NCBI GenBank assembly: GCA_038327195.1
Contig: JBBQKU010000008.1
Location: forward strand, 62,001 to 126,000
Reading direction: 5' to 3'
DNA length: 64,000 nt
Origin: UBA4416 sp038327195
GTDB lineage: Bacteria > Bacteroidota > Bacteroidia > B-17B0 > Aurantibacillaceae
Both the position numbers and the translations under genes were made by a program. The notes beneath the pieces were generated by a model, which made no database searches, had not been told where the DNA came from, and saw only the letters and a list, made by a program, of their open reading frames with translations. Positions 44,241 through 53,444 of the stretch are shown piece by piece. The stretch's first letter is position 1. The number at the start of each line of letters is the position of its first letter.

Positions 44241-45030
44241 GTTGTTGAGTGATAATTAAATCTGATAATGATTTATAAATGGAAGATAATTTTTTATTTG
44301 ACTTCAGTAAAGCTAAATGTTTTTGCATTGTAATTGTATCATTTCTTTTAGCTGGACCTGTTTGAGCTTTCAGTGGCCCTATGTTTTTTAATTTAGTAAA
44401 TGATTGTTGTAAAATTGGATTTAATAATTTTACATCACTTTTTGAAAGTACATCCTCTAATAATTGATATGAAACACCATATAAGGCATTGGTGAAATTA
44501 CAACCAAACACTGCAGCTAAATGGACTGATAATCTTTTTTGCGAATTAATGTTTTTTATTGTTAAAGAAAATAAACTTGAAAAAGCTTTAAGATTTTTTA
44601 ATGATTTTACTGTATTTGCTTCAATTAATAGTGGAGTAGATTTCCAATTTATAATATCTCCTTTACTAAATGTTTGCAATGGATAAAATACACCAGTTTG
44701 TTTTGAAACATTTGTAAGCGTTGATATATTAACGCTTCCTGAAGTATGAACAACTAAGTTTTTTAAACTTAATGGCATTAAATTTTTTGAAACCTCTTTG
44801 ATTGAATCATCGTTTACACAAATTAGATAAAGATCCGCATCTTTATCAATTAAATTGTATTTACAAACTAAATCACACTTACTTTGCTGGGCTAATATTG
44901 TTGCTTCTTTTGATTTACGATGATTAAATAATTGAACTAAATTTAAATCAGAATGTTGCGAAATAAAATGAGCTAAGTGCGATGCTAGATTGCCAGTTCC
45001 TATTATTACTATGTTTGTTTGTTTAAGCAA
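44227..45030 (-). CDS. Rossmann-like and DUF2520-domain oxidoreductase
   Basis: The 267-residue cytoplasmic protein starts with a dinucleotide-binding motif 'IVIIGTGNLASHLAHFI' and has the paired C-terminal DUF2520 domain with 'HLAAVFGCNFTNALYGVSYQ' and 'GPLKAQTGPAKRNDTITMQK'. Relatives bind NADP and are coupled to nucleotide or envelope synthesis; the exact substrate is unknown. It overlaps kdsC by 14 bases and follows the ccmF gene by 29 bases, a gene order seen in other Bacteroidota. Confidence 0.88.
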   Translation of the reverse strand: MLKQTNIVIIGTGNLASHLAHFISQHSDLNLVQLFNHRKSKEATILAQQSKCDLVCKYNLIDKDADLYLICVNDDSIKEVSKNLMPLSLKNLVVHTSGSVNISTLTNVSKQTGVFYPLQTFSKGDIINWKSTPLLIEANTVKSLKNLKAFSSLFSLTIKNINSQKRLSVHLAAVFGCNFTNALYGVSYQLLEDVLSKSDVKLLNPILQQSFTKLKNIGPLKAQTGPAKRNDTITMQKHLALLKSNKKLSSIYKSLSDLIITQQHAKF

Positions 45031-45059
45031 TTGAGGTAGTTTTGCAATTAGATTTTATT

Positions 45060-47657
45060 TTAAATCTTTGATAATTTATTTACCCTTCTTCTTTCTAAAA
45101 TTGCGATGACGGTTCCAATAATCATTGCTAATGAACCAAGCCATAAAATATTGATGTAAGGAAATTCATAAGCTTCTAAAACAACAAATTCTTTTGTATT
45201 GCTTACTTTCTCGCTTAATTGTATTTCTATACTGCCTTCTTCTGGATTGATTTTCCAAAAAATAAATTTCAATCCTAATTCTTCCAATTCAAATTGATCT
45301 GGCATCACTGCGTTATCTTTTAAAATGTATTTTGGATAAGCTTTATAAGTTTTACCATTAATGTCAGTAGCCTTTAAAACTGCAGTTACAATTAATGTAC
45401 TGTCAGTATTGGCATATTGTTGTTCGTTTAAATTTGTTGTAATGCTTTCAATTAAAATGATTGCATTTTCAGCAAAAATAGTATCATTAATATGTCCAAT
45501 AAAATTAGTTGGTTCTTTATACGCATCTTTCTTTATTTCTCTATTATCTGATAAATCTGCATAGGTAATATGTGTGTAAATATCTTTTTCTAAAAAATGT
45601 TTCGTGTCAGGGTTTGATGCTTGGCCCATACGTGGATTATCTTGAACCATTGGACTTAATTCAAACGCTTTTACAAACTTCCCATTTGCATCTTTTGTGA
45701 AATAATCCATATTAAAAAATACATCAATGCCCTTGCGTTCCTTGCCCTTGTATGTTACAAAGTAATTACCCATTTGAAGTGTATCACCTTTTGTAAGTAA
45801 TAAACTTTTTTGTGCATTAAAATTTTCACCTAAAGAGGCAACACTTTTAGTAGAAGTGTTTTGTGAAATAGTTTGTTTTTTAGAAGTTGAAATTAATGCA
45901 CCAACTAAAATTAATGCAAAACCAATATGCGCAATAGATGATCCTGCATGCCTTATCTTACCTTTAATTATACTTAGGAAATACACTGAGTTAGCAAATA
46001 TTGCAAATAAGCCTGCAATAAGCATAAGAGCATAAGATATTAGATTCCATTTTTGTGAATTTGTTGCATTACTATAATCATGAATAAAATAAAGAGGAAT
46101 GCTGCATACTAACCCAAAAATAAGTGATAATACAAATGGAATAGCAAGTTGTTTGAATACAGTTTTCTTATCCGTTTTTTTGTATTTAAAAAACTGAGTA
46201 AAGCCAATTAAAATTAAAACTAAAATAGCAAATGGCGTTTGCCACATATTGTAATCTGCAATTTTTAACGGAGCTTTTTCTAAATTAAATAATTTATTTA
46301 ATACTGGTATTGATGTAAAGTATGTAATGACTAATGCAGATAATAAGAATAGTAAAGATCCTACAAACATCCAAAATTCCCTACTGTAAAGACTTTCTTC
46401 TTCTTCTTCTTTAGGGAAATTTAAAACATACGAATGTATCGTTAAAACTATACTAGCAAATACCCAGGAAAGTAAAAAGAATGTTTTGTGACCAAACTCA
46501 ATAGAGATATATAAAATTAGTAAAGAACACATGATATAGGATACTCTAATTAATTTATCATGAATTAGTAAAATCACACATAAAAAAATAAAAGTTAATA
46601 CATATATCACTAATTGACCTTGCATCCCTAAATCAGTAAATGCGTGGACAGAACTTGTTCCTAATACACCGCTTCGAGTTAAAAAAGTAGAATACAATAC
46701 CATTAAAAAAGAAAAAATGGAAAGTAGGTGAGTCATAAATAATGAGCCACCTCTATTTTTATTAATAATCATCACATGACCTGCAGCAACAATAATTAAC
46801 CATGGAACTAAAGAAGAATTTTCAACTGGATCCCAAGCCCAAAAACCTCCAAAGCTCAATGCTTCATAAGCCCAAGCGCCACCCATTAAAATACCTGTTC
46901 CTAAAATCATGATGCAGAAAAATGTCCAAGTTAAAGCTGGTTTTTGCCAAGTAGTAAAATCTTTTTTCCATAAACCTGCTACAGCAAATGCAAATGGAGG
47001 TAAAGTTGAGGAGAATCCTAAAAATAAAGTGGGCGGATGAATCGTCATCCAATAGTTCATTAATAATGGGTTTAATCCACGGCCATCTAATTTTAATAAA
47101 TAATTAGGATTTTGTACAAAAGGTAAATTCGCAAAGTCTGGATTTTCACGTAATAAAATAAATGGGTTAGTTCCTAACTTATAATCTCCTATGAATATTC
47201 CTAATAACATACTTGCTAAAAAAACTTGTACTAATGAAAAAACTGCCATGGTTGGAGCTTCCCATTTACTATCAATGGTTTTACGAAGAATATTTCCAAG
47301 CACTACATTCCAAAAAGTCCACAATAAAAAACTTCCCTCTTGTCCTTCCCAAAAACAAGACATAATATATTCCATAGGCATACTATTGTTGCTATGTTGC
47401 CATACATATGAATACTCATAGAAATGGTTAAATAACATGAAGAATAAAGTGCTTGCAATTCCTAAAACAGAAATTGTGTGAATGGAAAAACTAAGTCTTG
47501 CAAATTTTTTCCATTCAGAATTTATAGAATTATCATTTGCAAAAAAGAAATAAGCAACTGTTGAAAGTATTGCTGCTAGAAGAGATAAGATGATAAAGCT
47601 ATTTCCAATATTGCCTATCAATAAATGTTCTCCTATATATGTTGTGGTATTGCTCAA
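45060..47657 (-). CDS. ccmF: CcmF/CcsA-type cytochrome c heme lyase component
   Basis: The 865-residue polytopic protein carries the WWD heme-handling motif 'GGFWAWDPVENSSLVPWL' with flanking His and an extra C-terminal domain anchored by a helix near 840. CcmF receives heme from CcmE and attaches it to apocytochrome c with CcmH. It starts 16 bases after the ccmE stop. It is longer than the typical proteobacterial protein (about 650), as usual in Bacteroidota. No ccmG/H is present in the window. Confidence 0.93.
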   Translation of the reverse strand: MSNTTTYIGEHLLIGNIGNSFIILSLLAAILSTVAYFFFANDNSINSEWKKFARLSFSIHTISVLGIASTLFFMLFNHFYEYSYVWQHSNNSMPMEYIMSCFWEGQEGSFLLWTFWNVVLGNILRKTIDSKWEAPTMAVFSLVQVFLASMLLGIFIGDYKLGTNPFILLRENPDFANLPFVQNPNYLLKLDGRGLNPLLMNYWMTIHPPTLFLGFSSTLPPFAFAVAGLWKKDFTTWQKPALTWTFFCIMILGTGILMGGAWAYEALSFGGFWAWDPVENSSLVPWLIIVAAGHVMIINKNRGGSLFMTHLLSIFSFLMVLYSTFLTRSGVLGTSSVHAFTDLGMQGQLVIYVLTFIFLCVILLIHDKLIRVSYIMCSLLILYISIEFGHKTFFLLSWVFASIVLTIHSYVLNFPKEEEEESLYSREFWMFVGSLLFLLSALVITYFTSIPVLNKLFNLEKAPLKIADYNMWQTPFAILVLILIGFTQFFKYKKTDKKTVFKQLAIPFVLSLIFGLVCSIPLYFIHDYSNATNSQKWNLISYALMLIAGLFAIFANSVYFLSIIKGKIRHAGSSIAHIGFALILVGALISTSKKQTISQNTSTKSVASLGENFNAQKSLLLTKGDTLQMGNYFVTYKGKERKGIDVFFNMDYFTKDANGKFVKAFELSPMVQDNPRMGQASNPDTKHFLEKDIYTHITYADLSDNREIKKDAYKEPTNFIGHINDTIFAENAIILIESITTNLNEQQYANTDSTLIVTAVLKATDINGKTYKAYPKYILKDNAVMPDQFELEELGLKFIFWKINPEEGSIEIQLSEKVSNTKEFVVLEAYEFPYINILWLGSLAMIIGTVIAILERRRVNKLSKI

Positions 47658-47673
47658 TTGTTATTTTGGTTTT

Positions 47674-48060
47674 TTATTGAACTTGTGGAGTTCCTGCGTT
47701 ATATTTACTTGGACATTTCATTAAGATATCGTTTGCATGAAATTCAGCCCCTTCCATTTTGCCAATTACAACAATCTGTTCTGATTTTTGAAAATCTTGA
47801 GGAACACTTTTATGAAGAATCACAGTTTTTTCTAAACCATTATTATCTTTCATCATAAACGAACATTCATCAGCATTTATTTTTGGATTATATTGAACAG
47901 GCGATTCCTTATTTAATTTACCAACTACATGATATTCTGTATCAGGATTAGAAATTGCTTCTGCGAAATTTGCATATGAAGCATTACTACCTAATGAGTA
48001 AATAATTACTCCAATGGCTACGGCAATAACGATGATGCCAACAATGTGAATTTTTTTCAT
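47674..48060 (-). CDS. ccmE: CcmE heme chaperone, CxxxY variant
   Basis: The 128-residue membrane-anchored periplasmic heme carrier has one N-terminal helix ('IHIVGIIVIAVAIGVIIYSL') and a beta-barrel OB-like domain. In proteobacteria the covalent heme ligand is His in HxxxY. Here the site reads C116-P-S-K-Y120 in 'ILMKCPSKYN', the CxxxY variant known from archaea and Desulfovibrio (system I*). It sits between ccmD and ccmF in a ccmBCDEF operon. Confidence 0.93.
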   Translation of the reverse strand: MKKIHIVGIIVIAVAIGVIIYSLGSNASYANFAEAISNPDTEYHVVGKLNKESPVQYNPKINADECSFMMKDNNGLEKTVILHKSVPQDFQKSEQIVVIGKMEGAEFHANDILMKCPSKYNAGTPQVQ

Positions 48061-48061
48061 A

Positions 48062-48274
48062 TTATTTTTTCTCTAATTTTTTTAATTTAATATCGATGTA
48101 TACCAAGTATGAAATGATACATGTGAAAATAATAGAAAGTACTGCTATTACAACATATATTTTACCTTCACTTCTAAAAGCATCTGCCATTGCTGGCTCT
48201 GAATTGTTTGGTTGAGCAACGCTAATGAAAAATGCAAACAATGATGTAATCATTAAAATAAATTTAGTCTTCAT
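48062..48274 (-). CDS. ccmD: CcmD-family small membrane protein
   Basis: The 70-residue product has an N-terminal signal-like helix ('FILMITSLFAFFISVAQ') and a second membrane helix ('IYVVIAVLSIIFTCIISYLV') with a short basic tail. CcmD holds the CcmC-CcmE complex together. The Bacteroidota form is longer than the proteobacterial form because of the extra N-terminal signal segment. It overlaps ccmC by 11 bases, and ccmE follows after one base. Confidence 0.88.
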   Translation of the reverse strand: MKTKFILMITSLFAFFISVAQPNNSEPAMADAFRSEGKIYVVIAVLSIIFTCIISYLVYIDIKLKKLEKK

Positions 48275-48926
48275 TTTGTGTGTGTTTTAAAATTGCCATT
48301 CTGTGTTTAATATCTAAAATCCATAAACTAATTAATATCCAACCAATTACAGCGGGATAAAAAACTGTTCTTAAACTACTATCCATATCGTATTGTGCAA
48401 ATTTCGCATTACCACCATTTCCTGGATGTAACGAGTCTGTTATTCTAGGTAAAATCATTATAAAAACATTCATCATTACAAAAGCAAAAATATTGTAAAC
48501 GGCAGATATACGTGCACGTTTAAGTTCATCAGAAATCGAACTTCTTAATATAAAATAAGCTAAATAGATTAATACAGCAATTGCTACACCGTTAAGTTTT
48601 GGGTCTTCAAAAGTCCACCAAGTTCCCCATGTAAACTTTGCCCACATACAACCAGTTAATAATCCTGGTAAGCTAAAAAACAAACCAACTTGCGCGGCTT
48701 GATCACTTAAAATGTCTGATTTTAAATCGTTTTTTGAAAGTTGTTTAATTGCAAACCAAACCGAAATACCCATTTGGAAAAGCATCGCAAACCAAATTGG
48801 AACATGGTAATAAACGTTTCTAATAGTTTCATTTAAAATATCAAGTCTAGGTACATTATTTTGTAATCCCCATACTATTGTATAAAGAATAAGTAATGCA
48901 CCAAGTATTTTCCACCATTTTATCAT
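48264..48926 (-). CDS. ccmC: CcmC heme delivery membrane protein
   Basis: The 220-residue polytopic protein has six helices and the WWD signature 'KFTWGTWWTFEDPKLNGV' in the periplasmic loop with nearby conserved His ('YYHVPIWFAM'). CcmC presents heme to CcmE. It is preceded by ccmB with four bases between and overlaps ccmD by 11 bases. Confidence 0.95.
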   Translation of the reverse strand: MIKWWKILGALLILYTIVWGLQNNVPRLDILNETIRNVYYHVPIWFAMLFQMGISVWFAIKQLSKNDLKSDILSDQAAQVGLFFSLPGLLTGCMWAKFTWGTWWTFEDPKLNGVAIAVLIYLAYFILRSSISDELKRARISAVYNIFAFVMMNVFIMILPRITDSLHPGNGGNAKFAQYDMDSSLRTVFYPAVIGWILISLWILDIKHRMAILKHTQNED

Positions 48927-48929
48927 AGC

Positions 48930-49589
48930 TTAATCTTTCCAAAGATAATTAAATAATAGTGTAGCTAATGCTATTACTACAAAGTTTAGCATAATTAAAA
49001 TCAATAAATACTTAAAGCTTACGCTCCAAGCTAAACCATCAATTGCGAACTTACTCAATTTTACCGAAACCAATATGAGTGGCATTAAAACAGGGAAACT
49101 TAATATTGCCATTAAGCTTATATTATTTGAAGCTTTAGACGCAATCGCACTCATTAAGCTTAATACTCCTGAAAACGCAGTTGAGCTAAATAACAAACAA
49201 AGTAAATACATACCCATATTTTGAACCATACTTCCAACAAACCATGAATAGAAAAAGAATGTTAGTAAACTCAAAGTTGCCATCAACAGCATGTTGTAGA
49301 TGATTTTACTTATAATAAAATGACGAGGATTATAATACATGTAATTAAATAAAGCTTTTCCTTTAGTTTCTTGTAGAAAACTTTTACTTGAAACATTGAT
49401 AGTAATAAATAGAAAGATAACCCAAAATAAGGCATTCCAAACGGTTGGATTAATAATTTTTTTGAAACATAATGCAGAAACAAAAACAGTAGAGATAATG
49501 TAAACCAATATTCCAGCAAGAGTGGATTTTTGCCGAAATTCAATTAAAAATTCTTTTTTAATAAGATGAGTTAAAGAGCTACTTATCAT
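48930..49589 (-). CDS. ccmB: CcmB heme exporter permease subunit
   Basis: The 219-residue membrane protein has six hydrophobic helices and the family segment 'FIISKIIYNMLLMATLSLL'. It forms the permease partner of the CcmA ATPase. ccmA itself is absent from the operon, so the ATPase must be encoded elsewhere. A TAAATTTG -7 match lies 7 bases upstream of the ATG with a TTG 20 bases further, so the operon may be leaderless or nearly so. Confidence 0.93.
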   Translation of the reverse strand: MISSSLTHLIKKEFLIEFRQKSTLAGILVYIISTVFVSALCFKKIINPTVWNALFWVIFLFITINVSSKSFLQETKGKALFNYMYYNPRHFIISKIIYNMLLMATLSLLTFFFYSWFVGSMVQNMGMYLLCLLFSSTAFSGVLSLMSAIASKASNNISLMAILSFPVLMPLILVSVKLSKFAIDGLAWSVSFKYLLILIMLNFVVIALATLLFNYLWKD

Positions 49590-49596
49590 TGCAGCG

Positions 49597-49604
49597 CAAA
49601 TTTA
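49597..49604 (-). promoter_or_regulatory. Putative -7 box TAAATTTG (minus strand) of the ccm operon
   Basis: Plus-strand CAAATTTA complements TAnnTTTG exactly; a TTG (49625-49627 on the minus strand) lies at 20-base spacing. It ends seven bases from the ccmB ATG. Confidence 0.5.
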
Positions 49605-49672
49605 CACTCTATAATTCACAAACACAATATAATAAGTACCGAAGTATTATTATACTGTGTATTAAGAACATA

Positions 49673-52600
49673 TTATCGTATCATTTGAAAAAATCCTTTG
49701 TAAATATTTGGAGTTGCTCCAGGAACTGATAAGATGTAAAAATAGGTTCCATCTACAACACCACTGCCATTCCAGTCATTTTTATAAGAGTCTTTTTCAA
49801 ATACTTTTGTTCCCCAACGGTTTAAAATAGTTAGATTATTTGTTGAGAAAAATTCTAAATTTTTGAACTTTAAAGTTTCATTTACGTTGTCCCCATTTGG
49901 GGTAAACACATTTGGTGCTAAAATTAACGCATCAACAATATAATTCATTGTGATGGTATCGCTACATCCAGTTGACCCAGTTATATATAAAGTTATTGGG
50001 TATGTTCCTGCGCTTGCGTATGCATAATTTACTATGTTGCCTGTAGCTGAACCGCCATCCCCAAACGTCCAAAACCCTGAGCTCATTGTACCTGAAGATA
50101 CACTTGAGGTGTTTACAAAAGTAATAACCTGACCAGGTGTTACTGGAGAAGGTGGTGATGCTGAGAAACTAGCTACTGGTATAACATCATTGACTACAGT
50201 TATTGTTTTTGTATTAATACAGCCTTTTGCATCTGTGAAATTAACAATTACATTTCCTGCAATGCACATTGAAATGCTACTTGTAGTTACTGAAGAGCCA
50301 ACCCACGAATAAGTAAATGGAGCGTATGATGAAGTGCCAACAGCTGAAATAATTGCACATTCATTTGGACAAATTGTTAAATCTGGAGATGATAATATGA
50401 CATTTGGACTGGATTTTACAACACTAACAGTAGTAGTTCCTTTACATAAATTCTGATCAATGACTAATACAGTATAAGTGCCTGGCACATTTACGGTAGC
50501 TGTAGCTGATGTTCCTAAAGTGCCTGGAGTCCAAGAGTATGTATACACAGGGGTGCCACCAGTTACCACTGGAGGTAATGTCGCATTAAAGCCATTGCAG
50601 TATACAATTGGGGTACTCGACATTGTAACAGTTGGATTTGTTGCTGCAACAACTGTACATGAATTAGAGATTAAACTAACACAGCCTGTGAGTGTATTTG
50701 TTACTTGTAAAGTAATAACTGTGGATGTAGATGCTGTAATAATTGGTGCATTTGATCCCGTACTCCATGTGTAGGTATATGCTCCAGATGGCGAAAAAGT
50801 TATGGCTGCAACAGTTGCACTTGTTCCGGCACACATACCAACTGAAGCTGGAATTGTGACAGTAGGAGTTGGACTAATTGAAACACTAATTGAATTAGTG
50901 ACTACACAAAAGTTAGCGGTTACTGTACATGTATATACTCCGCCTAAACTTACTGATGTTGTTTGAGTAGTTGCGCCATTTGACCAGCTATAACTTGTTG
51001 CACCTGAAATTGAAGCAGTTAAAGTTGACGAGCCTGATCCGCATAATGAAAGCGGGTTAGCTGTAACACCTAGGGTAGGAGTATTAGTAGAAACAGTAAA
51101 CGTAGATTTTCCAGTACAACCATTCATGTCAGTTACTGCAAGCGTGTATGTTATACCACTTAATGAGCCAACTAAAGCTGCGGTGGGTGTAGTGATTCCG
51201 CCAGCTGTCCAGGTATAAGATGTATATGCTGCCATTCCAAATGGAGGCGCTGAAACAGATAATGTTGTGCTAGTTGCAGGTACACAATAATTTAAAGGGC
51301 CAAATACAACTGGAGTAGGGTTTGGAAATACGACTATTGAATCTTTGGACGATTTGAAACATCCTGTTTTTTGAACGGTTACATAATATGCGCCAGTAGT
51401 ATTAGTAACAATAGAACAACCACTAAATCCATTACTCCAATAAACATTGTCATAGGAAGCACAGTTTAATAATGTTACAGTGGCTCCTGGAGTTGCACAG
51501 ACAGTACCTGCTGGAGAAATTGATAATGTAGGCTGTGGAACAACTAAGTTTTGAACTTTAATATAATAAGTTGCAGATGTTGAAAGGGGTGGTAAACCAT
51601 TATCGGTACCAGTTATAACGACTGTATGAACGCCAGTTACAGAGGCGGAAGCAACTACCATCCATGCATAGGTAGTTAAGCCAGCTGCTGTAGCAGTTAC
51701 GCCTAATGGAATAAAACTCCCTCCTAATGTTGGTGCACTAGGTGTAATGGTTATAGTTTGGCCTAATTCTGGGGCTAAAAATGTGGTTGTATAAACAAGT
51801 GTGTCTCCAAGTGCACAAATTCTTAGAGTATCTCCACAAGTAGAACCTCCACCGGATGCATCTTGAATGATTGGTGGTAAATTACCACCAGAACCACATG
51901 TATTAAAAAAGTACGATTTATTATCTAAAAAAGAAATGCCATCATTTAATCCGTATGGTCCATCATATGATGTGCCAACTTTATCAAAACGCCCAATTTG
52001 TATATAATTTAAGTTATCTCCTTTGTTTACTCCAACTGTTGCAGGAACACCTCCAAATCCACCAACACCACTTGATGCAGCTCCAGTAGTCCATTGCATA
52101 TCTCCATAACAAAACGCGACATTGTTTCCGTTTACAAGTATTGGATCTAATCCATTGGTAATAATTAATTGAAAATCATTCTTTTTATCCGCCATGCTGC
52201 TATAATAACCAACATTATTCCATTTTACTATTAAAGCTGTAGGTGTTTTTTTGAAGTATACAAGTCCACTTGCAGGATTTTGAGTATCAACGTCAGCCCA
52301 AAATGGAGCAATCATAATTGTGTCTGGGCTTAAAGCATTTCCTGCTGGAAAACTTCCTGCACTAAAAGATGCTAAATCATTTACAAATGTTATGTTACCG
52401 TTGTTATTAATATAGCAATCCGTATAAGTTGTACCGTAAAAACAAAAATTGAAACCTAAAGGAATTAATGCAGATGATCCATCATCATTTCTATAACTTG
52501 GCCCAAGTGCACCCACAATTGGCACTACAGAAAACGTAGGATCAAGTGGCATCATACATTGGCAAACGCTTGTTGTTGCTGTCTTGAAGCTTAATGTTGT

Positions 52601-52795
52601 TGGTTCAACAGCAATCGGCTCATTATAAGTTTTTCCTGATTGTTTACTCAGTTCTAAAAATTTGTATTTGACTTTCGGATTTAGTTGACCAGATTTTTTA
52701 AGCGTATTATAAGCTTCTTGCGTCGTGAAAACGGTTTGAGCTGATATTAAAAATGATGTTAAAATTAAAGCAAATAATAAGTTGAACTTTTTCAT
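49673..52795 (-). CDS. T9SS type B CTD adhesin with NIDO and Ig/PKD domains
   Basis: Start is set at the ATG at 52795 (MKKFNLLFALILTSFLISAQ); a longer frame needs a TTG. The 1040-residue secreted protein has a NIDO domain (about 70-270: 'LGFNFCFYGTTYTDCYINNN', 'IAPFWADVDTQNPASGL'), a series of Ig-like/PKD domains (about 300-930) with many repeats of the 'C..YSW..G..' kind, a PKD-like 'GFWTFGDGGSATGNIV' near 895 and a type B CTD at the end ('NVFTPNGDNVNETLKFKN', 'ILNRWGTKVFEKDSYKNDW'). Unlike the other adhesin it has no adjacent PorP/SprF gene. A likely function is surface adhesion; the neighbouring genes give no clue to its partner. Confidence 0.9.
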   Translation of the reverse strand: MKKFNLLFALILTSFLISAQTVFTTQEAYNTLKKSGQLNPKVKYKFLELSKQSGKTYNEPIAVEPTTLSFKTATTSVCQCMMPLDPTFSVVPIVGALGPSYRNDDGSSALIPLGFNFCFYGTTYTDCYINNNGNITFVNDLASFSAGSFPAGNALSPDTIMIAPFWADVDTQNPASGLVYFKKTPTALIVKWNNVGYYSSMADKKNDFQLIITNGLDPILVNGNNVAFCYGDMQWTTGAASSGVGGFGGVPATVGVNKGDNLNYIQIGRFDKVGTSYDGPYGLNDGISFLDNKSYFFNTCGSGGNLPPIIQDASGGGSTCGDTLRICALGDTLVYTTTFLAPELGQTITITPSAPTLGGSFIPLGVTATAAGLTTYAWMVVASASVTGVHTVVITGTDNGLPPLSTSATYYIKVQNLVVPQPTLSISPAGTVCATPGATVTLLNCASYDNVYWSNGFSGCSIVTNTTGAYYVTVQKTGCFKSSKDSIVVFPNPTPVVFGPLNYCVPATSTTLSVSAPPFGMAAYTSYTWTAGGITTPTAALVGSLSGITYTLAVTDMNGCTGKSTFTVSTNTPTLGVTANPLSLCGSGSSTLTASISGATSYSWSNGATTQTTSVSLGGVYTCTVTANFCVVTNSISVSISPTPTVTIPASVGMCAGTSATVAAITFSPSGAYTYTWSTGSNAPIITASTSTVITLQVTNTLTGCVSLISNSCTVVAATNPTVTMSSTPIVYCNGFNATLPPVVTGGTPVYTYSWTPGTLGTSATATVNVPGTYTVLVIDQNLCKGTTTVSVVKSSPNVILSSPDLTICPNECAIISAVGTSSYAPFTYSWVGSSVTTSSISMCIAGNVIVNFTDAKGCINTKTITVVNDVIPVASFSASPPSPVTPGQVITFVNTSSVSSGTMSSGFWTFGDGGSATGNIVNYAYASAGTYPITLYITGSTGCSDTITMNYIVDALILAPNVFTPNGDNVNETLKFKNLEFFSTNNLTILNRWGTKVFEKDSYKNDWNGSGVVDGTYFYILSVPGATPNIYKGFFQMIR

Positions 52796-52879
52796 GTCAA
52801 TAGTGTTAGGTATGTAGAGTTGTAAATTTATCGATTTATTAAACAAAATTGAATATATTTACCTTAAAACCCTTTTAGA

Positions 52880-53443
52880 ATGAGTAAAATAATGTTTTCG
52901 CTGAGTATAGCAATAATTTTAATAGTGATGTTGTCATTTTATATAAAAAAAGGCAAGCCTATTTCATCAATTCATCAATTTAAATTAAAAACGATTGATG
53001 GCGAATTATTTGACTTTTCTTCACTAAAAGGTAAAAAAATCTTAATTATTAATACCGCAAGTAAATGTGGTTTTACTCCTCAATTTAAAGAATTGGAAGA
53101 ATTATTTATTAAGTATAAAGACAAAAATTTTGCAGTAATTGGTTTTCCATGCAATCAATTTGGAGAACAAGATCCAGGAACTGGCTCTGAAATAAAAGAA
53201 TTTTGCACTAGGAATTATGGCGTTTCTTTTTTAATGATGGAAAAAGTAAATGTAAAAGGTGATGGTATTTCTGAAATATACAAATGGCTTACCTCTAAAA
53301 AAATAAACGGAGTAATGAATAGTTCAGTAAAATGGAATTTTCAAAAATATATGATTGATGAAAATGGTTATTTAGTTGATTATGTTTTGTCTTTTAAAAG
53401 TCCAAATTGTAAAAAAATTATTTCTTGGATTGAAAAAAAATAG
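52880..53443 (+). CDS. Glutathione peroxidase-like thiol peroxidase, membrane-anchored or exported
   Basis: The 187-residue protein starts with a hydrophobic helix (SIAIILIVMLSFYI) and then has the thioredoxin-fold peroxidase sequence: 'LIINTASKCGFTPQFKELEE' with peroxidatic Cys, 'FPCNQFGEQDPG' with Gln and second Cys, and 'VKWNFQKYMIDENG' with Trp/Asn, completing the tetrad. Family members reduce peroxides, usually with thioredoxin. The N-terminal segment suggests periplasmic placement. Its stop is one base from the convergent beta-barrel gene stop. Confidence 0.9.
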   Translation: MSKIMFSLSIAIILIVMLSFYIKKGKPISSIHQFKLKTIDGELFDFSSLKGKKILIINTASKCGFTPQFKELEELFIKYKDKNFAVIGFPCNQFGEQDPGTGSEIKEFCTRNYGVSFLMMEKVNVKGDGISEIYKWLTSKKINGVMNSSVKWNFQKYMIDENGYLVDYVLSFKSPNCKKIISWIEKK

Positions 53444-53444
53444 T

